Origin: Hydrogenophilales bacterium
GTDB lineage: Bacteria; Pseudomonadota; Gammaproteobacteria; Burkholderiales; Thiobacillaceae
Assembly: GCA_023258975.1 (NCBI GenBank)
Contig: JAHFRD010000004.1
Location: 62,001 to 126,000, forward strand
Reading direction: 5' to 3'
Length of the DNA stretch: 64,000 nucleotides
In this document: positions 26,055 through 33,528 of the stretch, one piece after another
Layout of the letters: every line of letters starts with the position of its first letter
Position numbering within the stretch: the stretch's first letter is position 1
Notes under the pieces: generated by a model
The model's input: the letters and a program-made list of their open reading frames with translations, nothing else
The model's database searches: none
What the model was told of the DNA's origin: nothing
Made by a program: the position numbers and the translations under genes

Positions 26055-26279
26055 ATGGGGCGGCTTGCGGGCTTCAACTACCGGGAAATTGTCAAGCGCC
26101 TGCGTCAACTCGGCTTCGAGTTCGACCGCCAGGCCGCCGGTTCCCATGAGATTTGGTACTGCCCCGCCAGCAACCGCTACACCACCATCCCCAACCATCC
26201 CGGCGACATGCCGGAAGGCACACTTCGGGCCATCCTCAAACAGGCCGGCATCGATCCGGAAACCTTCTTGAGGAAATGA
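26055..26279 (+). CDS. hicA: HicA-type mRNA interferase toxin
   Basis: 74 residues with the double-stranded RNA-binding-like HicA fold: YREIVKRLRQLGFEFDRQAAGSH followed by the strand TTIPNHPGDMPEGTLRAIL. The conserved His of the GSHEIWY motif is the expected catalytic residue. There is no good ribosome site, so translation is probably coupled to hicB. Such toxins cut mRNA in stress. This is one of two HicBA pairs in the window. Confidence 0.88.
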   Translation: MGRLAGFNYREIVKRLRQLGFEFDRQAAGSHEIWYCPASNRYTTIPNHPGDMPEGTLRAILKQAGIDPETFLRK

Positions 26280-26425
26280 GCAGCTTGCATTCGGCGGAAT
26301 ATGCGTAGCTATTCCCTACCGTGACAAGGGTGTTCTGCCTTACGCGCGTTTCAACGCGACGACAATGCATCCGCGAGAGCTTGAACCCTGCCTGTAGGAG
26401 GCGCTTCAGGCTCCAATACTGCACG

Positions 26426-26761
26426 TCACCCGGGCGATGCCGCCATGAGGTCATCCAGGGCCTGACGCAGCCGTTTCCGCCGGGCATCGTTTAGCGACCA
26501 GATGTCCCGGATGAAAGCGGCGAGTTCGTCGTCGGAGCAGTAGAAGTAAGCGGCAGGGACAGAGAGAACCCCTGCGATCTTCTCTGCCAGCAAGACTGGC
26601 GGCTCATGAATGCCGGTCTCGTAGCGGCTGATGCGTGCGCTGCTCGACGATTCGTCCAACCCGATCAGCACGCCAAGCCGGTCCTGGGCGATCTCGGCAC
26701 GGATACGGCTCTCGCGGAGGCGCTTCCCGAAGACGGTCAGGGCAGGCTTGCTTCTTGGCAT
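26426..26761 (-). CDS. XRE-family helix-turn-helix regulator
   Basis: 111 residues. The HTH covers about residues 10-72 (FGKRLRESRIRAEIAQDRLG ... SARISRYETG). The C-terminal tail (YFYCSDDELAAFIRDIWSL) is typical of small phage- or island-type Cro/CI-like proteins. It is transcribed alone, between HicBA and the membrane-protein gene. A perfect palindrome lies 32 bp upstream, a likely autoregulatory operator. Confidence 0.87.
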   Translation of the reverse strand: MPRSKPALTVFGKRLRESRIRAEIAQDRLGVLIGLDESSSSARISRYETGIHEPPVLLAEKIAGVLSVPAAYFYCSDDELAAFIRDIWSLNDARRKRLRQALDDLMAASPG

Positions 26762-26792
26762 CCTGCAATATTCGTAAATACCACTTGATCCG

Positions 26793-26813
26793 ACTCTACG
26801 AAATACGTAGAGT
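26793..26813. promoter_or_regulatory. Palindromic operator candidate for the XRE regulator
   Basis: ACTCTACG, AAATA and CGTAGAGT form a perfect 8-bp-arm palindrome 32 bp upstream of the regulator start. The arms and spacing suit a dimeric XRE repressor. Confidence 0.6.
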
Positions 26814-26956
26814 TGTTTGCGCAGACAATCTCAGGGAAAGGTTTGGGTGATAAGCGGACTGCTCACTGCTTTGCCGAAGGAGGTGCTTGAAATCTCCCCT
26901 ATATCACCCGCGCCGTAGACGCGGGCATTCCGACAAATCGCGTAAGGAAGGCTGTC

Positions 26957-27292
26957 ATGCAAAAAGGTCTTGGTATCGCCGCACTGGTTCTCTCCATCAT
27001 CGCCATGTTCGTCCCCTTCCTCGGAAGCTGGCTCACTATCCTTGTTGCCGTCTTCGCCGCCTTCGCGTATGGCCCCGGCCTGGCACTCGCAATTGCGGGG
27101 ATCGTCATTGACCTGATCCACCTCTTTCTGTTCTCCCCGCTCCTCTGGGCAACCGGCGGGGTGGCCGCCATCGCAGGCGGCGAGGGCTCGCGAACTTTCA
27201 TGGCCCTGCCTTGGATTCTCATAGCCATCCAGGCTGCTGCGCTCCTGTTTCTATTCATCATGAACGGCAAGCAGAAGGCTACTGCTGCCTGA
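26957..27292 (+). CDS. Small hydrophobic membrane protein
   Basis: 111 residues, preceded by AAGGAAGG. About three to four transmembrane helices cover most of the protein (IAALVLSIIAMFVPFLGSWL; LAIAGIVIDLIHLFLFSPLL; WILIAIQAAALLFLFI), with a short basic C-terminus. I do not recognise the family. It lies in the accessory island 18 bp before the lipoprotein gene, so the two may form an operon. Confidence 0.75.
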   Translation: MQKGLGIAALVLSIIAMFVPFLGSWLTILVAVFAAFAYGPGLALAIAGIVIDLIHLFLFSPLLWATGGVAAIAGGEGSRTFMALPWILIAIQAAALLFLFIMNGKQKATAA

Positions 27293-27310
27293 TCAACGCG
27301 AGGTGATGCG

Positions 27311-27961
27311 ATGTTCTCAAGCTTCCGATTTATGCCTGTAGCCAAGTATGCCGCGTGTATCGTCACTGTTTTGCTGTTAGCGGGGTGCGCCGGAGTGGGA
27401 TTAGTAACCTTGGCAGCGACAACTGCGGCTCAGGGATCCATGCTTGTGGGAGCCACCAAGGATAACGGTATCGTTACTACGTTTGACGAGAAGACCTTCA
27501 CCCCCAAGGTGCGGGACACGCTCGCGGGGGCGGGCCACTGGGCCATGGCCGCCGAAGACGAGACCGATGCCAAGTTCGGCGACATCCTCGAATCTCGGGG
27601 CGGCATCCACGTCAAATTGCAGAAACTTCCTCGGAAGAGCAAAGAGATGATGGTTTCTGAACGCCGCGAGGCACTGGCCGGCATGTGTACTGATCTGCGG
27701 CCGGATATTGCGCTCATATTTGCTTCCAACCCTCGTAAAGAGACAGGCACCTTCGGCCAAGCGCTCATGGGACGGACTCAGTACGATCTCACAGGGACAG
27801 CATACCTACTTTCATGCGGCAGTATGGTTCACCAGACTTTCGACTACTCGGTTCGGCTCGACATCGGCCATTTCTACGGTGCAGGGAATTCGCCGGCGGA
27901 GATAAACATGCGTGTTGTCGAGCAATTCGCCGACAAGCTTCTCGTGGCAATGGGGAAATGA
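27311..27961 (+). CDS. Hypothetical lipoprotein
   Basis: 216 residues with a type II signal peptide and lipobox LLLAGC (Cys about residue 26). The mature part (KVRDTLAGAGHWAMAAEDE; ESRGGIHVKL; LRPDIALIFASNPRKETGTF) resembles nothing I can name. Codons ending in A/T are more frequent than in neighbours, and the gene lies in the repeat-bounded island, so horizontal origin is plausible. A GAGGTG site precedes the ATG. Confidence 0.78.
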   Translation: MFSSFRFMPVAKYAACIVTVLLLAGCAGVGLVTLAATTAAQGSMLVGATKDNGIVTTFDEKTFTPKVRDTLAGAGHWAMAAEDETDAKFGDILESRGGIHVKLQKLPRKSKEMMVSERREALAGMCTDLRPDIALIFASNPRKETGTFGQALMGRTQYDLTGTAYLLSCGSMVHQTFDYSVRLDIGHFYGAGNSPAEINMRVVEQFADKLLVAMGK

Positions 27962-28262
27962 AGGAGGGGAAGCGCGTCTGTCATGTAGAGACACACGCTA
28001 CCTCTTCCGGTCTCATCTGGCGGTGCCGGATGCTCCATTAGGCGAATGATTGACGGGAACTCCAGCGTCCACATTCAGTGCGACAACAATACGCCCGCCT
28101 GGTTGACCGCCTCCGCCTTGGTCTGGGCTTGTCTGCAACAACAAGTTTTAACAACATGATCGGCCCGCCGGCAGCCGAACAGATCTCGCGGGCCAAACAG
28201 CGCTTGCCCCTGCGCCCCACTCGGCCGAATATCCGCCCCATCGAAAAACAAGGGAGTGCCGC
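27962..28262. other. Intergenic region before comM
   Basis: These 301 bp hold no convincing gene; a short 62-codon open frame near the end lacks a ribosome site. The right copy of the island repeat (28189-28239) lies here, and the comM ribosome site AAGGGAG is at its end. Confidence 0.6.
28189..28239 (+). repeat. Right copy of imperfect direct repeat flanking the accessory island
   Basis: Ungapped partner of 25666-25716. It lies 24 bp before the comM start, suggesting that the ancestral order was dksA-repeat-comM and that the intervening 2.5 kb was inserted. Confidence 0.7.
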
Positions 28263-29747
28263 ATGAGCCTGGCCGTTGTCACCAGCCGCGCCCTGGCCGG
28301 CATGGATGCGCCGGAGGTGGCGGTGGAAGTGCATCTCGCCAATGGCCTGCCCAGCATCACGCTGGTCGGCCTGCCGGAAGCGGAAGTGAAGGAGGCGCGC
28401 GACCGGGTGCGCGCCGCCCTGCTGCAATCCGGCTTTGAAATCCCGCAGCGGCGCATCACCATCAATCTCGCGCCGGCTGACCTGCCCAAGGAATCCGGCC
28501 GCTTCGACCTGCCCATCGCCATCGGCCTGCTCGCCGCCTCCGGGCAACTGCCCGGCAACCGCCTGCATGAATTTGAATTCGCCGGGGAGCTGGCGCTCAC
28601 CGGGCAACTGCGCCCGATTCGCGGCGCCCTGGCGATGATGCTTTCCGCCGCCCGATCCGGCCGCGCCTTTCTCCTGCCGCAAACCAGTGCCCTGGAAGCC
28701 GCGCTGGTGGAGGACGCCGAAGTCCACGGCGCCGATAGCCTGCTCGCCGTGTGCGCACATCTGGCCGGGCGCACGCCGTTGCCTCGCACCGCCGCCCCCG
28801 CAGCCGGAACGCCGCCACCCTATCCCGATCTGGCCGACGTGAAAGGCCAGCAGGCCGCGCGGCGCGCCCTGGAAGTCGCGGCGGCGGGTGGCCATTCCCT
28901 GCTCATGAGCGGCCCGCCCGGCACTGGAAAATCCATGCTCGCCAGTCGCCTGCCCGGCATCCTGCCGCCCATGACCCAGGCCGAGGCGCTGGAATCCGCC
29001 GCCGTTCTCTCGCTGACCGGCGGCTTCCGCCCGGAAGCATGGAAAGCTCGCCCCTACCGTGCGCCTCACCACTCCGCTTCCGGCGTTGCCCTGGTTGGCG
29101 GCGGCAATCCGCCGCGCCCCGGCGAGGTCAGCCAGGCCACGCACGGAATCCTGTTTCTCGACGAACTCCCCGAGTTTTCCCGCGCCGCCCTGGAAGCCCT
29201 GCGCGAGCCTCTGGAAGCCGGCCACATCACCATCTCGCGCGCCGCGCATCAGGCCGACTTCCCCGCGCGTTTCCAGTTGGTGGCGGCGATGAACCCCTGC
29301 CCCTGCGGCTATCTCGGCCACCCTTCCGGAAAATGCCATTGCAGCCCGGAACAGGTCGCGCGCTATCGCGGCCGCCTCTCCGGCCCCCTGCTCGATCGCA
29401 TCGACCTGCACATCGAAGTCCCCGCCCTGCCGGAAGCCGAGTTGACCAGCGCCCAGGGTGGCGAGCCATCCGCCACGGTACGCCTCCGAGTCACCGCCGC
29501 GCGGGAGCGGCAACAAACACGCCAGAACAAACCCAACGCCCAACTCGCCGGCCGCGAGATCGACCGCCATTGCCCGCTCGACGCCCTCGGCGAAACGTTG
29601 CTCAAACAAGCCATCACCCGCCTCAACCTCTCCGCGCGCGCGTACCACCGTGTGCTTAAACTGGCGCGCACGGTGGCTGACCTGGCCGGCCAGGAACAGA
29701 TCAGCGCCGCCCACCTCGCCGAAGCGATTCAGTACCGGCGCGGGTGA
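28263..29747 (+). CDS. comM: ComM/YifB family Mg-chelatase-like AAA+ ATPase
   Basis: 494 residues: an N-terminal Lon-substrate-like domain (about 20-130), Mg-chelatase AAA+ core with Walker A GPPGTGKS (about 218-225), Walker B LFLDELPEFS, the zinc-type cluster NPCPCGYLGHP and a C-terminal helical domain (LNLSARAYHRVLKLARTVAD). ComM is a helicase that promotes branch migration in natural transformation. Length and motifs are complete. It is probably monocistronic. Confidence 0.93.
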   Translation: MSLAVVTSRALAGMDAPEVAVEVHLANGLPSITLVGLPEAEVKEARDRVRAALLQSGFEIPQRRITINLAPADLPKESGRFDLPIAIGLLAASGQLPGNRLHEFEFAGELALTGQLRPIRGALAMMLSAARSGRAFLLPQTSALEAALVEDAEVHGADSLLAVCAHLAGRTPLPRTAAPAAGTPPPYPDLADVKGQQAARRALEVAAAGGHSLLMSGPPGTGKSMLASRLPGILPPMTQAEALESAAVLSLTGGFRPEAWKARPYRAPHHSASGVALVGGGNPPRPGEVSQATHGILFLDELPEFSRAALEALREPLEAGHITISRAAHQADFPARFQLVAAMNPCPCGYLGHPSGKCHCSPEQVARYRGRLSGPLLDRIDLHIEVPALPEAELTSAQGGEPSATVRLRVTAARERQQTRQNKPNAQLAGREIDRHCPLDALGETLLKQAITRLNLSARAYHRVLKLARTVADLAGQEQISAAHLAEAIQYRRG

Positions 29748-29748
29748 A

Positions 29749-29783
29749 CAAAAAAATGCCGCGCCCGTGGTCAGGCGCGGCAT
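29749..29783 (-). terminator. Terminator between comM and the GH5 gene
   Basis: Stem ATGCCGCGCC / GGCGCGGCAT with an 8-nt loop. The A-run at 29749-29755 reads as a T-run on the minus strand, so it ends the GH5 transcript and may act weakly for comM. Confidence 0.85.
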
Positions 29784-29804
29784 GCTTTGCGGCTTCGGGC
29801 GGCC

Positions 29805-31952
29805 CTACTGCCCGGCGTTCTGGGCGCGGAACAGGTCGGCCACCGCCTGATTGACATAATCGGGATCGGGGTAGCCGTAGAGATTGCCGTAGAGGCCCCA
29901 CTGCGTGCTGTGCCAATCCCAGTTCTGGCCGGAGGCGCCGTACTTGGCCATCAGATCCAGGGTATCCGACATCCAGGCCTGGCCGCCGCGATCCGCAGTG
30001 TAGTTGCGGCGCGACTGGCCGAACTCGCTGATATTGATGGGCACGTTATGGTCCAGCGAAAACTGGAAACCGTAATCGAGCAGGCTTTGTTCCAGATAGG
30101 CCTTGTCGTAGGCGGTCGGCGTCACATACGACTTGTTGTTCTGCAACTGGATGCCCATCGCGCCGGTGCCGCCGGTGGCGCTGGTGCCCTTGATCCATCC
30201 GGAAATCTGGTAGCTGTAGCCTTGCCGCACCGAGAAAGTGAGTTTGGGCATTTTCACCAGATATTTGCCATTGGCGTTGGAGATGCTTACCGAAGCGGAG
30301 CCGCTATGCCCGGTGGTCTCGATCACCTTGCCGCCGGTGGTGCCGGAGAGGCGCTGCGTGGTGGTCAGGCCGGTGAAGGACTGGAAGGGGTCATGGTTTT
30401 CCAGCAGATACACGTTGGCCGGTGCCTTCTCCATGTCGATGTTCTGCACCACGCGCACCAGGACTCCAGCGGGGTCGTATTCCCTGATCTGGAAGTCGTC
30501 GAAGGTCACCTTGCCGGTATTGGTCGTAGCGATGAACACCGGGACGGCGGCGATCACGCCGGCGTTGTTGATGGCGAAGCGCTTGCCTTCGTACCAGGCC
30601 CAGGCGCTGGTTCCGGTCGGTATCGGCGTATTTTCCAGCAGCGTTCCCGTCGTGGTATCCCACGACCACGGCAGCGCCATCGAAGTACGGTCGCCATAGC
30701 GCATGTTGGAGTCGCCCAGGTCGCCGCCGTAGCTCAACTGCGAGCTGTGCAGCCAGTGGTCGTAGTTATGGAAGTCGTACAGCACATTGCCGTCGCTGAC
30801 CAGCGGCGGTGTCATGCAGTCGTTGGCGAAGCAGCTTTCCACCTGCGCCAGATGGCGGCTGTCCTGGCTGCGGATGGCGTTGACCAGGGTTTGCGCCAGC
30901 GCCGTCCACTGCGCCTGGTTGGCCGGTTTCGGCTCGTTGAGCAGGTCATAGCTGGCAATGGTCGGCTCGTCCTTGTAGCGCCGGGCGATTTCCGTCCACA
31001 ACGCCTTCAGCCGATCCTGGCAGGAACCGGCGCCATTGCCGGCGCTCCAGAACGTGCCGGCGTAGTCTGGCCCCTGGAAGCCGCACTGCGGCGCGTGCAT
31101 GTCCAGAATGATGCGCACCCCGGCGTTGCGCGCCCAGACGATCTGCTTGTTCAGCCAGTCCCAGCCTTCCTGCTTGTAGACGTAGGGCGCGGCGTTGTCC
31201 TCGAACAGGAGATACCAGGCATTCAGGCGCACCACGTTCATGCCGGCCTGCTTGGCCAGCGCGTAGTCTTCCTGATCGAATTTCTTGCCACCCAGCACCG
31301 ATTCAGCCGTCTCGCCCTCGTCACCGTAGGCGAAGAAGTTGGTGCCGAGCAGGCGGATCGGCGTGGCCGCCGCGCCCACCACCAGCTTGCGTCCGGAAGC
31401 GCGCACAAAGTCGGTCGCGGCCCCGGTCGGGGCATAGGCGACCGGCGGCTCCAGGCTGGCGTCGTCGACGAAGAACTCCACCCCCACCGCCGGGCCGTTG
31501 ACATAAAGCTGGGCCAGCGTCGCCGTGCCGGTGGGGCTGTGGCGGTAATAGCCGCCCAGCTTCACCCACTTGCCAGGCGCCACGGTGCGGGAATCGAGGG
31601 AAAGGTATTTTGTGCCGGAGGCGTCCACCAGCTTGATGCCGAGAGAGTAGGTGGCGGAAACATCCTGCCGGGTGCGCACCCAGACGCGCAGATCATGGCC
31701 ACGGCCCGCTTGCAGCTTGTCGAGGATATTCTGGGCGACCCCCATGTACGTCGCGGTGCGGCCGGAAATCAGCGCCGACTGGCTGCCGCCGTGGGCCGCC
31801 TCGGTGGTCGCGTTGATGGGATAACTGGCGCCGTAGGCGACCCAGCCATTGCCGTTATTCGGCGCCTCGAAACCCGGGTTGATCAGTACATTGGCCGACC
31901 ACGCGGGCAGGCTGGCGAACAGGCTTAGATACAGCAGATTTTTCTTGAACAT
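29805..31952 (-). CDS. Secreted GH5-family glycoside hydrolase with carbohydrate-binding domains
   Basis: 715 residues. A signal peptide (LLYLSLFASLPAWSA) is followed by a CBM4/9-like beta-sandwich (about 21-170) and a GH5-type TIM barrel from about 195. The acid/base is Glu340 (DLLNEPKP) and the nucleophile is Glu643 (INISEFGQ). Between the two about 200 residues (about 405-610) form a second carbohydrate-binding-like beta-domain inserted in the barrel. It should cut a beta-linked glucan or mannan outside the cell. It lies just downstream of the type II secretion-like operon on the same strand and is a likely substrate of it. Confidence 0.87.
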   Translation of the reverse strand: MFKKNLLYLSLFASLPAWSANVLINPGFEAPNNGNGWVAYGASYPINATTEAAHGGSQSALISGRTATYMGVAQNILDKLQAGRGHDLRVWVRTRQDVSATYSLGIKLVDASGTKYLSLDSRTVAPGKWVKLGGYYRHSPTGTATLAQLYVNGPAVGVEFFVDDASLEPPVAYAPTGAATDFVRASGRKLVVGAAATPIRLLGTNFFAYGDEGETAESVLGGKKFDQEDYALAKQAGMNVVRLNAWYLLFEDNAAPYVYKQEGWDWLNKQIVWARNAGVRIILDMHAPQCGFQGPDYAGTFWSAGNGAGSCQDRLKALWTEIARRYKDEPTIASYDLLNEPKPANQAQWTALAQTLVNAIRSQDSRHLAQVESCFANDCMTPPLVSDGNVLYDFHNYDHWLHSSQLSYGGDLGDSNMRYGDRTSMALPWSWDTTTGTLLENTPIPTGTSAWAWYEGKRFAINNAGVIAAVPVFIATTNTGKVTFDDFQIREYDPAGVLVRVVQNIDMEKAPANVYLLENHDPFQSFTGLTTTQRLSGTTGGKVIETTGHSGSASVSISNANGKYLVKMPKLTFSVRQGYSYQISGWIKGTSATGGTGAMGIQLQNNKSYVTPTAYDKAYLEQSLLDYGFQFSLDHNVPINISEFGQSRRNYTADRGGQAWMSDTLDLMAKYGASGQNWDWHSTQWGLYGNLYGYPDPDYVNQAVADLFRAQNAGQ

Positions 31953-32115
31953 GGCATTCCCCTGATTGATTGGACGATGAGCCTTTCATCGCGCCGCCTC
32001 CCCCGAGAACCGAACAAGCCGATACAAGACCCGGGAAGGAAGTTACCAGACCTCGATGTCTTGATAACGCCGGGTTTCACTTTTTTCATTGGATAAAGAT
32101 TGCCCCGCCGCGCCA

Positions 32116-32634
32116 TCACCTCTCGGGCATGGCGATGAATACCCAGTCCGCGTAGTGGCTGGCGCCTTCGAACGGGGCGTATTCCTTGGGGAAACCGGCG
32201 GTTTTGCGCGGGGGGGCGGAGGAGGCGCTATACAGGCCCCGGATGCCTTGCCTTTCGTCGCGCACCAGTACCCAGTCGCCGCCGGTGATGGGGTCGGGCC
32301 AGAGGCGGCGCAGGTGGCGCACGGTGTGGGGGAAGCGCGGGTCGGCCAGGAGGTCTTGCAGTTTCCCGGGGTAGCGTTTGTCGGCGCCCGGGCTGAGTCG
32401 GTGGTAGCTGGCGAGGGCGCGGCGGTATTGATCGCCGATGAACAGGAGTTCGGCTTCCTTTTCCCGCTGGCCGACCGTTTTCCAGACGACGCCCGCAGCG
32501 GCCAGCCCCGCTCCCAGAATGGCGACCAGGAAAAGGAGGCCGAGCAGGGTGAAGCCGGTCTGGCGATGAAGATCAGCCCCACGAGCCGGCAAGGATGCCG
32601 GCGCTACAGGGGATGGCCACCTACCAGTCCGCAT
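32116..32634 (-). CDS. Type II secretion pseudopilin-like protein lacking Glu5
   Basis: 172 residues from ATG 32634, which overlaps the previous gene by 14 bp. A 27-residue leader, partly encoded by a genomic palindromic repeat, precedes the prepilin site G-FTLLGLLFLVAILGAGLAAAG. Position +5 is Gly rather than Glu, a feature known for the GspK tip pseudopilin. The globular part includes YPGKLQDLLADPRFPHTVRHL, typical of GspG-like folds. It is last in the secretion operon. Minor tip-pseudopilin function is inference. Confidence 0.75.
   Translation of the reverse strand: MRTGRWPSPVAPASLPARGADLHRQTGFTLLGLLFLVAILGAGLAAAGVVWKTVGQREKEAELLFIGDQYRRALASYHRLSPGADKRYPGKLQDLLADPRFPHTVRHLRRLWPDPITGGDWVLVRDERQGIRGLYSASSAPPRKTAGFPKEYAPFEGASHYADWVFIAMPER
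32585..32607. repeat. GCCGGCA-type palindromic repeat in a pseudopilin leader
   Basis: GCCGGCAAGGATGCCGGCGC followed by TAC is identical to the copies at 56311-56366. It is a small mobile-looking palindrome that here contributes codons for the leader peptide. Confidence 0.75.
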
Positions 32635-33007
32635 AGGGTCTGCCGTCGGCGCCTTCGCCTGCCGCGCCGCTTTTCACGTCGCGCACGCCGATGCCTTCCT
32701 CGCCGGGTTCCGTCGTCCAGGTGTCGGCCTGGCCGGTGAGGGGGTCGGTCGGGAGGACGCGCAGGTAGTGTTCCCGCGCCAGGGTTTCCAGGCTGGCGGG
32801 CCAGGCGCCCTTGTCGGCGTGGTACTGGTCGAGGGCATCGCGCAGGGTGGCGAGGTTTTCCCGCAGGACGGCTTCCTTAGCGCGGTCCACATGCTGGAAA
32901 TAGCGCGGCGCGGCGAGGGAGAGGAGCAGCGCGAGGATGGACAGCACCACCAGAAGTTCGACCAGGGTGAAGCCGCGCCTGGCGCCTGACGTCCGAGACT
33001 TCACCAT
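32621..33007 (-). CDS. Type II secretion pseudopilin (GspG/H-like)
   Basis: 128 residues with a classical prepilin leader and site, ARRG-FTLVELLVVLSILALLLSL, including Glu5. A helix (YFQHVDRAKEAVLRENLATL) and the GspG-like segment WPASLETLAREHYLRVLPTD PLTG follow. The start overlaps the upstream gene by 7 bp. It needs a prepilin peptidase (GspO/PilD), which is not in this window. Confidence 0.85.
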   Translation of the reverse strand: MVKSRTSGARRGFTLVELLVVLSILALLLSLAAPRYFQHVDRAKEAVLRENLATLRDALDQYHADKGAWPASLETLAREHYLRVLPTDPLTGQADTWTTEPGEEGIGVRDVKSGAAGEGADGRPYADW

Positions 33008-33528
33008 TCCCGAATCCTCACGCCGTTGAGGCCGACCTTTTCCGACCGGGAATGGACGTCGAACACGTCGTCGCCCGCCCTGGGATCGTCCGGCGGACTG
33101 GCATAGGCGCGTTTGTCCCAGGTTTCGGCGGCGCCGATGTCGCCGGAGGGGGCGAAAGGGTCACGTGGCAGGCGGCGCAGGAAGTAGAGGGGGCGGCGGT
33201 CGGGCCGGGTGATGTCGGGCACGCCCGCGACCAGGTGTTCCAGGGTCGGCGGGTAGCCGGAGGCATCGGCGGGGGATTCGATGCGTTTGTCGAGCGCGGC
33301 CTGGCGGTAGGCATCCAGCGCGCCGCGTATCTGGCGCAGGGCCAGGCGCAGTTCGGCCTCCTTCTGGCGTTGCCGGGTGACTTCCAGCAAGGGCGCCGCC
33401 ATCCAGGCGAGGACGCCGACGATGGCGACGGCCACCACCAGTTCGATCAGGGTGAAGCCGGCCGATTTGCCCCCCCCCTTTTTTGGAAAGGGGGGAGAAA
33501 GGCGGCGGGGTGCCGGGGCGGCAGTCAT
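33001..33528 (-). CDS. Type II secretion pseudopilin
   Basis: 175 residues. The site KSAG-FTLIELVVAVAIVGVLAWMAA has Glu5. The leader is long (about 24 residues) because a C/G-run hairpin is read in frame as PPFPKKGGGK. The rest (RQRQKEAELRLALRQIRGAL, then YPPTLEHLVAGVPD and RRLPRDPF) is GspG-like. The start overlaps the secretin stop by 4 bp, so translation is coupled. Confidence 0.83.
   Translation of the reverse strand: MTAAPAPRRLSPPFPKKGGGKSAGFTLIELVVAVAIVGVLAWMAAPLLEVTRQRQKEAELRLALRQIRGALDAYRQAALDKRIESPADASGYPPTLEHLVAGVPDITRPDRRPLYFLRRLPRDPFAPSGDIGAAETWDKRAYASPPDDPRAGDDVFDVHSRSEKVGLNGVRIREW
33473..33495. repeat. C/G-run hairpin in a pseudopilin leader
   Basis: CCCCCCTTT, a TTTGG loop and AAAGGGGGG form a perfect 9-bp stem read in frame. 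Length changes in the homopolymer runs would shift the frame of the pseudopilin start, so it is a possible slippage site. Confidence 0.6.

Noticed and set aside
26280-26425. Possible small gene between hicA and the XRE regulator
   Set aside because: Only short frames without ribosome sites; nothing recognisable in these 146 bp.
28078-28266. 62-codon open frame just before comM
   Set aside because: No ribosome site, no domain, and it overlaps the island repeat and the comM start.
29787-31928. 713-codon plus-strand open frame opposite the GH5 gene
   Set aside because: The minus-strand protein has a signal peptide and catalytic residues; the opposite frame is a composition artefact.
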